Part shown: positions 57,661 through 64,000 of the stretch, in pieces
Numbering within the stretch: the stretch's first letter is position 1
How the letters are laid out: every line of letters starts with the position of its first letter
DNA from: Puccinia triticina
Taxonomy: Eukaryota > Basidiomycota > Pucciniomycetes > Pucciniales > Pucciniaceae
Direction of reading: 5' to 3'
Assembly (NCBI RefSeq): GCF_026914185.1
Contig: NC_070560.1
Span: 8,237,501 to 8,301,500 of the forward strand
Length of the DNA stretch: 64,000 nucleotides
The notes under the pieces: generated by a model
Told to the model about the DNA's origin: nothing
What the model saw: only the letters and a program-made list of their open reading frames with translations
Database searches by the model: none
Position numbers and translations under genes: made by a program

Positions 57661-59297
57661 GGGATGGGGATGGGGTTCATTGCCAATGGGGGTGAGATCA
57701 GGTTCGAGAGTTTGAAACCAGGGTTTGGGGGACGTCGGAGCAGATGTTTGAGGTTCTTAAGCGCTGTTAATGGCGGGTTGCGTAAGCAGCGTCCAAGATG
57801 GAAGTGGTAAAGGGTGCGGTTACGGACAGGGACATACCTATCCCCGCCTGGGCCAGTCGACAGAAGATCTTGGAGGAGAGATCCACATTGGAAGGTGACT
57901 TGATCCTCCGGGACAAGTTCGTCATTGTGGAGTGGACTGGAGCCTTCGGTGTTGGTAACTGCATCGGGGTCGCCGGCCATAGCGGCGAGTTCATGTTCAG
58001 TGGCAATCTCGTCAAGGGGGTTGTTGTATTCCAAGAGGGCGGCCTCTGCCTGCCCGTCAATCTGTGCCACGCAGGATGCCAAGAGTTCGTCCAAGTCCGG
58101 AGCTTCTCCTGATAAGGCAGCTACGCCCGCCGGGCGTCCAACCGGTTTCCCAGCACCGCCTCGGTTCGCCGCCTGTCCCCTTGTCCACGCGTTTTGGCCA
58201 ATGTAGTTGGCAGGCTTGGGGGGGGTCACGTACAAGGGCGGGATTTCCACACGGGTACGGTCGATTGGTCCAGGACACGCCCCAACGGCGCTGCCGCAGT
58301 ATTTTTTGCAAAAATGACATTTGCCGATGCTGTCGAGATAGGAGTTGATGCGCCACAAATGGTCCTCGTTCATGCCACGATTGGCGGTCCTAGCGCTTGG
58401 AGGAATGTTTGCTGGACGTAGATGTAAGGCGGATTCCTTGATCAGGGTCATGTAGAAACCGCTTACTCGGCATTCGAACTCACCGTATTTGAAGTCTTTC
58501 TCTCTGAGGGCTTGGTGATTGCTGACTTTAGCTTGAAGACGGTCCGGTAATCCAAACATTACCGCTTCTGCTAGCGCGAAATCACTGAAGGAGTCGTTGT
58601 CAAAATTGAGGAGGCTCTGCATCGTACGGGCTTGGGTGCTGAATTCGAGGAATGTTTTGCTCTTGAGAATCTTCATTTGGTTGAAGCTCCGCTTGAGCTC
58701 TGTGCGCCACTCGGTTGGTAAGGAAAATTTGAAGAGGCGGGATTTGAATTCATCCCAAGGTTTGTTGGCAAATTTTGGAGATTTGTTTGCGTAAAACAAA
58801 AGTAGATTGGTTTCGGCAATAAGTCCGCTGAGAATGAGACGTTTGTTGTCTGAGTGAGTGACATCCTTCATTGCATAGAAGACCTGTACACCTTGGATCC
58901 ACTTGAGAAAAGGTTCCACTTCTTGGAAGGGGCCTCTGAACGAAGGCCCGTCTGAGACTTGGAATCTCTGAAGGTCGATGCGGCCTGAGGTCAGTCGGGG
59001 GGTTAAACCGGTTTCTGATTTGATGGGTTTGAGTGCAGCGAAACGGGCGGCGGTAGATTCTCTGTCTGCTCTAGCTTGGTCTTGAGCCACTTTAACGTCT
59101 GCTCGGGCTTGTTCCTGGACCGCAAGCATATTTGCAGCAGCTTGGGCGACTCTTTGGGCATCTTGGACTTGCTTTTGGGTTGCCAGAAGTTGCTTCGCCG
59201 TATTCTGTTGGATGACCATAATGGCCTTGATCAGATCGGAGTGTGACATGTCGGCCGGGTCTTCAGCGTTCCCAGAAGAGCCTTGTCCGCTCTGCAT
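57661..59297 (-). pseudogene. Gag gene of the gag-only LTR element, cut by copia
   Basis: Starts at ATG 59297 and runs 545 codons to the copia insertion; beyond it the same frame resumes at 51761 and runs to a TGA at 51595, inside the LTR. N-terminal Q/A-rich coiled-coil segment (about aa 20-80, KQLLATQKQVQDAQRVAQAA), then a retrotransposon-gag capsid-like region (about aa 110-280: SFRGPFQEVEPFLKWIQGVQ, KRLILSGL, WDEFKSRLFKFSLPTEWRTE, LNFDNDSFSDF, LPDRLQAKV), then CHFCKKYCGSAVGACPG, an atypical zinc knuckle. The rest is acidic and Pro-rich. The capsid region resembles Ty3-like gags more than copia ones; this is a judgement by eye. Confidence 0.75.
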
Positions 59298-59751
59298 CTC
59301 TGAAGTTAAGAAAGGTGGTTCATCCAGGGAAGGGAGGCTTTGGGGTAGCGGTCCGATGTCGTCGACTAGGGGAGATGGAGTAGGTACTGGGATCGTTTGG
59401 GCAACAGCTAGCGTGGCTGCTAAACGGGCTCAACAGCGGATATTGCGGGCGAGCTTTTCAGGGTCAGTGATTGGAATTAGGGGTTTGGTGTTGGATTTAC
59501 GAGTGCTCATACAACCGTGTTATCGCAAGTCAGGTAATTAAAAAGGAGAAGTCAATGGTAAAGGAAGAAAAAAAAGGCTTGGAAGGGAAAAAGGGGGGCT
59601 TTCAAGGGGGTCGTTCGGAAGGAGCTTTCAAGGGAGTTGTTTGGAAGGAGCTTTCAAGGGAGTTTGTGCGGAAGAATCGCCAAGTAAAAAAATTTCTGGA
59701 CTTTGTTTGAATCAAATTTGAATCGATTTGGGGTGAACTAGAAAAAAAAAG

Positions 59752-60099
59752 TGTAAGGACTTGGAGAGAGTCCTTCACTTAATTGAGTGAGATGGGCACG
59801 AAGGGGGGCACAAGTGCCTGTCGAGGCGAAATCTAGTTCACGGGGCTGAATTGCAAGGGTTTTGATCTAGCCGGGAGAGATGTGGGAGCAGGGATCTCTC
59901 AGTGCATGATAGATGGGAAGGGAGGAAGGAGAAGGAAAAGGGAAACAACGAGGAGAAGTGAAAGGTGCTCGCTTACCTAGCCGGGAGAGATGTGGGAGCA
60001 GGGATCTCTGCCGGCTAGGATGTGGAAGGAGGCACGGGTTGATATTGCCTAGATGTTGTGACATCTCATTGTGAAACCCCGCGATGCGCGGGGGCTTCA
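59752..60099. repeat. LTR of the gag-only element (5' LTR), 348 bp
   Basis: Same ends as the LTR at 51391-51628 but 110 bp longer, because a 31-bp segment is present twice around CAGTGCATGATAGATGGG (about 59867-60007). Confidence 0.9.
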
Positions 60100-60103
60100 C
60101 ATC

Positions 60104-60560
60104 ATCCCTATCAAAGTCAAATTGCCTTAGCAACAGATCGGAGTTGTAGATGATGTACAGGATTACTGATAAGGGTGAGCCCTGCGGGAGCCCCTTATCA
60201 ACTTCAAACTAAGCTGATTTGTAATCCGCGAGGCAAAGTCTTGTGCGTCTACCTTCCAGGAAACGGCCTATGATCTTCCACAAATAGGTGGGGCATCCCT
60301 TGCGACGCAGGGAATGAACCAGGCGGCAGGGGTTGACCAATTTCCCATCTAAGAACAGAGGCGTGACTGTCTTTCCCTCCCTTCATTTCTGCTTTACCCA
60401 CATAGTTAGCGCCAGCAGAGCGTCTTCACACCCTGTACCTTGGCGTCCTCCTGAGTGTCCGTCGGGGATGATGTTCTGTGATTCTTCCCAGAAAGTAAGT
60501 CGGTCAGCAATGGTTGACTCAAAGACTTTGCTGATTGTGTTGAGCAGGGCTATTGGCCGG
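60104..60560 (-). pseudogene. LINE ORF2 fragment: N-terminal reverse transcriptase
   Basis: Minus strand from 60560: RPIALLNTISKVFESTIADR, LTFWEESQNIIPDGHSGGRQ, an in-frame stop after MWVKQK, then DYKSA, a stop, and FEVDKGLPQGSPLSVILYII with NSDLLLRQFDFDRDD. RT motifs 2a-4 are recognisable. It continues at 51390. Confidence 0.8.
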
Positions 60561-61200
60561 TGTAAGACTCAAAAGTGTTCCTGAGAACCTTTTTGCTGAA
60601 TGGAGAAGGGGATGACGGAGGTGCAAACTCTGCCCTTCTATGCTATCAGTCAACAAGACCCACCAAGCTATGCTTGGCAAGTTTTAATGAAGTGATAGGG
60701 TAGGTTGGCTCAAGATGAGTTGTTTGATTGACAAGGTATAGAGCTGATGATTTATATAAGGGTTGGTTATAATTGGTAAGGGTGAATGTTGGGGTGACTG
60801 TGATTGGTGAGTGATGAACTGAGGAGCTGACAACTGGGGAGGAGAGAGCTCCTTTTATAGACAGAAGTGGAGCCCCAGAGGGCTTGTGGGTTAGGGTTTC
60901 AGCTGGTCTGGACAACAGGGTGAGGGATTTTAGCTGGTGAGAGTAGATACAAATGATGTCATAATGTGTCAGGGGTACATAAATGATGTCATAAGAATGC
61001 AGTAGGGCTGCATGAAGGCTGCGTAAAGTGACAGTAGACTGCATTAGTTGACAGGTGGATGCAGGGGGTGCATAAATCAAGTCTGAGGCTGCAGGATCAG
61101 TGCGGGATGACATCATAATATGAAAATAGAAGAGTACTTGATACTATGTGATGACTATAGTCTGATGGGGAGATGTATGCTTGTATCCTGTTATGTGTAT
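60561..61200. mobile_element. Unclassified dispersed repeat R1, copy B
   Basis: Begins TGTAAGACTCAAAAGTG directly at the truncated LINE end. It matches copy A (6584-8960) in blocks and shows the uninterrupted site of the MITE at 6669-7147. It ends near the A/T-rich tract at 61230. A 156-codon minus-strand ORF (60646-61116) has no domain and is not called. Confidence 0.6.
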
Positions 61201-61924
61201 AAGATAATACTGTCACTACAAACTTTTATTATTTCGCCCAAAAAAAAAAATAAAAAAAAAAGTGGGTAAAATAATGGTAAAAAAAAATAAAAAAACATAT
61301 TATTAGGATCCAATTTTTTCCCTTTGTATTTCACATCCTTCCCCCACACAGCTTTATGTTTTTTTTTTCTGTAACTCTCCTTCTCAATCTCATGTACATT
61401 TGATCATTTTATCTCAGTGTAATTTCTTGTATCTCAAATACAAGTTCATGCCTTTTTTTGTGTAAATATCTGTCACATTTTTCTTATGTACATTTCATCA
61501 TGTTATCTCAGTGTAATTTTTCAACAGTAATCAAATATAAATTTATAAATTATAATCTACTGAAAATCTGAGGTTTGAAGTGCCGATGCAAATAAATTTC
61601 TTGTTTCTTGAACTCCCTCTTACTTTAAAGTTAGAGTGATGGTTAAACTAACAAGAGGCGATCATTGCGAAAATCTGCCTGCACAGACATGTTTCAATCC
61701 AAAAAGAGATTTCTAAACTATATATACATACACAACTTCCTAAATACACATGGAAAAAGACGGGCGGAGCAGAGGAGGATGAGCGCAGTGAAATTGAAAA
61801 TATCGGCATGTCTAGCTGGTGCATGTTCGTGAGACTTCACAACATTGTTACAATCCGGAAGGCACACTTCTTGCTCCTAGATGTAAAAGAAACGTGCCTA
61901 TGTTCATAAAGGAAAATTAGAGTT
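61201..61924. other. A/T-rich intergenic DNA
   Basis: 61230-61300 is almost pure A with a few T/G. ATGTACATTT(G/C)ATCAT and TTATCTCAGTGTAATTT each occur twice (about 61393-61428 and 61487-61520), a short direct duplication. Probably includes the 3' UTR of the minus-strand gene ending at 61925. Confidence 0.4.
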
Positions 61925-64000
61925 CTATAAATCTGAATAAGAATACTGACTTGTATTGTATGGCTGATGCCATTCGCGGTTTGGCCGATAATGTGGTGAC
62001 ATTGATTGACGGCTGTTGCTGCTTATTGAAACTGTACCTTAAATGTTTGAGGGAATGAGGTTATAATCTTCCAAGCTGATCAATCAGTAGCAAAATAAAA
62101 ACAAACCAAAAAGTTCTCGATTGCGGCCAGATGGACCAGGGACAATGTTCTCAGTTTCGCTGTTGCTTGCAGAAAGAGTGACTGAGGGCTTGATTTCCAG
62201 CATGGGAGTGGGGCAGTTTTGACCTCGATATTGTTGGTAGATTTCTTCAAAAGGATCTAATTAGATTGCCTCATGTCAGTAAGTTTGTCAATTTTTTTCG
62301 ATGTGTTGACTGGTCATCAAGCTTACCACTTTTGAAACAACACTGGTATTCAGGCTCCGGCGATTGGAACAGCCACGGCAAATTCCTGACTGACCCGATT
62401 TCACCGTTTTTGTTCGGGACTTGGTCCTCAAGTGGTAGAGCCTGAACTTTGAATTCATTTTTCCGATCGTCCACTTTGGGAGGACTGGGGGTGTCAGCCA
62501 ATTCATCCTCTTCGTCGGGATCTGATGAAGATGCGGTCGGCATCTGAATAGGGCTTCTCGGCTGGGGTGAGGGTGGAGTCAGAAGGCCGGCAATGAAGAG
62601 TTTTTCGAGCCAAGCGTCTTCATCTAAATCTTCAAGCGGTGCGCACTGAGCCGGATCTTTTTTGGGACTCTTGGCTACATGATATTTATCAGCATGGCTT
62701 AGGATTCCTTTCTCGGTAATACATGAAGATTTTTGCGAACTCACGTGAATTTAGTATATTCTGATTTAAGGTATCCATGACCTCCATCACTGTCATATTC
62801 ACCGTTTCTTCCGATTGAACAACAAGCCGTGAGAAAAGTTCTTCCTGCTCTTTTATCTCGCAACGAAGAAAGGAATCTAAAGCGTTGTTTTTGGATGTGT
62901 CTGGAACAGCTCCTTGCGCGGGGTTATTATTCTTGTAATCGGATGAGGTTTTCTCTACGAATGGGAGTAAAGGTGGCCATTCGGACATCTTTTTTTCCGC
63001 GAAAGTTTTCATCATGAGATCGTCCGGCTCAAACGTGATCAAGGCTGAGGACTCGGTTTCGGATAAAAAATCGACACCAATTGGGGAAACCAGGCGCACT
63101 TTCTTGTTCACTGGTCCTTCAGCGCTTTTTTGAATGACAGCTGCGCTGGCTGAATGTTTGGTGCGCAATGTTCGAGGAATCTGGAGCTTTTTAGTCTTCT
63201 TTGGCTTTCGAGGCCCAGGCCCGTCACGTGGTTGGACACTGGCTGATTGTGAATGGCGATGTTTCCTCGAACTCGTCTCACTGTCCGAATGGTTGATAAC
63301 CGCCGAAGCAACTGCATCTCCGTGGGCGCCATGTTGATCAAGAACTGCGTCGGCTTTTCGGGTTGTGCGCAATGGTTGATGAGCGGGTTGAACGTTTTTG
63401 GCCTTCTTTGGTTTTCGAGAGCCGTCACATGGATGAACACCGGCTGATTGTGAATGGCAACGCTTCCTTGAAGTCGTTTCACTGTCTGAACTGTTTATAA
63501 CCACCGATCGGCTAGATGTTTTTGGGTCTGTTTCAAAAGCAGAAATATGCGTTCAGCCGTACAATTCATCAAAGCTTTCATGTGAAAACAATGTAAAAAA
63601 ACACATCAGCACCTGTTAAATTTTGCTTTTGCGCAATCTGTTGACCGCTTTTCGATTTCACCCGTTTATCTTTACCTTTTGCGACCAAACCAACGTCCGT
63701 TGAACTCGCGCTCTCGCTGACATCATCATCAGATGCAATCGCCGACAGTTCGCTACTGAGGCACGGTTCCTCATCGGTCTTCTCAATAGTTTCTGGTTTA
63801 CTTCCTTCGCCTACGGGTTTGGATTGCCCAGAGGAGGGATGATCTAGTTTAGCCTGAGTCGATCCTTTTTGGCCAGAGATAGACGACATTGTTAAGAAGC
63901 CCGAAGATAATATAAATATAAGTGTGGCCAAAGATTGAAATCACTTACCGGAACCGGAAGGACCGTCCCATGGTCCTTGAGATGATTCTTTCCGGCCAGC
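61925..64000 (-). CDS. Lys/Ser-rich protein of unknown function, 5' end outside window
   Basis: Six exons rebuilt on the minus strand: 64000-63949 (partial), 63864-63613, 63527-62745, 62674-62327, 62256-62107, 62037-61925; 1698 nt, at least 565 aa, all junctions in phase with 69-85 bp introns. The last two exons (DPFEEIYQQYRGQNCPTPML...; ending NTSQYSYSDL) were found from splice signals. An ATG at 63889 is not the start, because GPWDGPSGSG from the partial exon joins STQAKLDHPSS in phase. Features: acidic/Ser stretch, many KPKKAK/RKPKKTKK basic clusters suggesting nuclear location, and an internal duplication of about 50 aa (SSDSETTSRKRCHSQSAG against HSDSETSSRKHRHSQSAS). A C-terminal PTPPSPQPRSP segment. 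No known domain. Confidence 0.7.

Larger units (their letters stand above)
51391..60099 (-). mobile_element. Gag-only LTR retrotransposon, interrupted by a copia element
   Basis: LTRs start TGTAAGGACT and end GGGGGCTTCA on the + strand (51391-51628 and 59752-60099). CATC duplicates lie at 51387-51390 and 60100-60103; removal joins the two LINE halves in frame (DRDD to EVSLG). Without the copia insert and its TSD the element is about 2.8 kb and holds one gag ORF but no protease, RT, RNase H or integrase. A purine tract (ATAGGGGGGGAGAC on the minus strand) borders the 3' LTR at 51629. It would rely on enzymes from an autonomous relative. Confidence 0.85.
48616..60560 (-). mobile_element. LINE (non-LTR retrotransposon), 5'-truncated, split by insertions
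   Basis: Minus-strand remnants join into one element once two inserts are removed: 60560-60104 (reverse transcriptase, YRPIALLNTISKVFEST, DGHSGGRQG, LPQGSPLSVILYIIYNSDLL), 51390-50155 (FIDDF catalytic motif, thumb, RNase H) and 49223-48636 (end of RNase H, CxxC-DHYLVSC zinc motif). A 12-A tail follows the stop (T run at 48616-48627 on the + strand). This order is typical of fungal Tad1-like LINEs with a C-terminal RNase H. The 5' end is cut at 60560 against repeat R1. Several frameshifts and stops make it non-functional. Confidence 0.8.

Noticed and set aside
63578..63931. Right-end gene starting at ATG 63889 or with a longer first exon from 63931
   Set aside because: A GTAAGT donor at 63948 and an AAAAG acceptor at 63865 join an upstream exon in phase (PSGS to G to STQAK), with a good branch site between them.

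Overview
The window looks like a chromosome segment of a repeat-rich basidiomycete, most likely a rust fungus (Pucciniales, Puccinia-like). The reasons are protein-coding genes split by many short (62-106 bp) introns, a PacC-type regulator and SPB1/MCM5 orthologues of fungal type, short secreted-protein genes, a rust-style multicopy pseudogene, and dense nested Class I and Class II transposons. The species assignment is inference; no rRNA or barcode lies in the window.

Left part (1-26.6 kb): an intact MCM5 gene on the + strand (1325-4312, ten exons rebuilt here, 753 aa). It is followed by about 9 kb of repeats: an unclassified repeat copy split by a 479-bp hAT-type MITE, a tRNA-like sequence, a 1.1-kb terminal-inverted-repeat (TIR) element and a 1.7-kb element filled with hairpin minisatellites. 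Then come a PacC/Rim101 three-zinc-finger regulator (14979-18121, 923 aa) with three GCCAAG motifs upstream, a TATA-driven gene for a 213-aa secreted protein (19403-20273), a 744-bp foldback element, and SPB1 (rRNA methyltransferase, minus strand, 26321-23187, 892 aa).

Middle (26.6-42 kb): almost entirely transposons, many nested. A 1.2-kb TIR element (26610-35425) was invaded by a 6.3-kb hAT transposon (26999-33317, 8-bp TSD) and by a 1.26-kb foldback element. The hAT transposase gene was itself split by a 3.36-kb CACTG-ended element (3-bp TSD). Next are a CACTA MITE, a second CACTG-element fragment, and two copies of a tiny TG...CA element that carries a tRNA-like gene.

Right part (42-64 kb): a small secreted-peptide gene (42643-42326, 74 aa, rebuilt from two exons), a Tc1/mariner-type transposase pseudogene, a multicopy-family pseudogene, and a degenerate LINE (48616-60560). 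The LINE was hit by a solo LTR and by a gag-only LTR retrotransposon, which in turn contains a nearly complete Ty1/copia element with two 797-bp LTRs. The window ends in a 5'-truncated gene for a lysine/serine-rich protein of unknown function (64000-61925).

The three housekeeping or regulatory genes do unrelated jobs (replication licensing, pH signalling, ribosome biogenesis) and do not form a cluster. The insertions were defined by matching terminal repeats, target-site duplications, and restoration of the host reading frame when the insert is removed.
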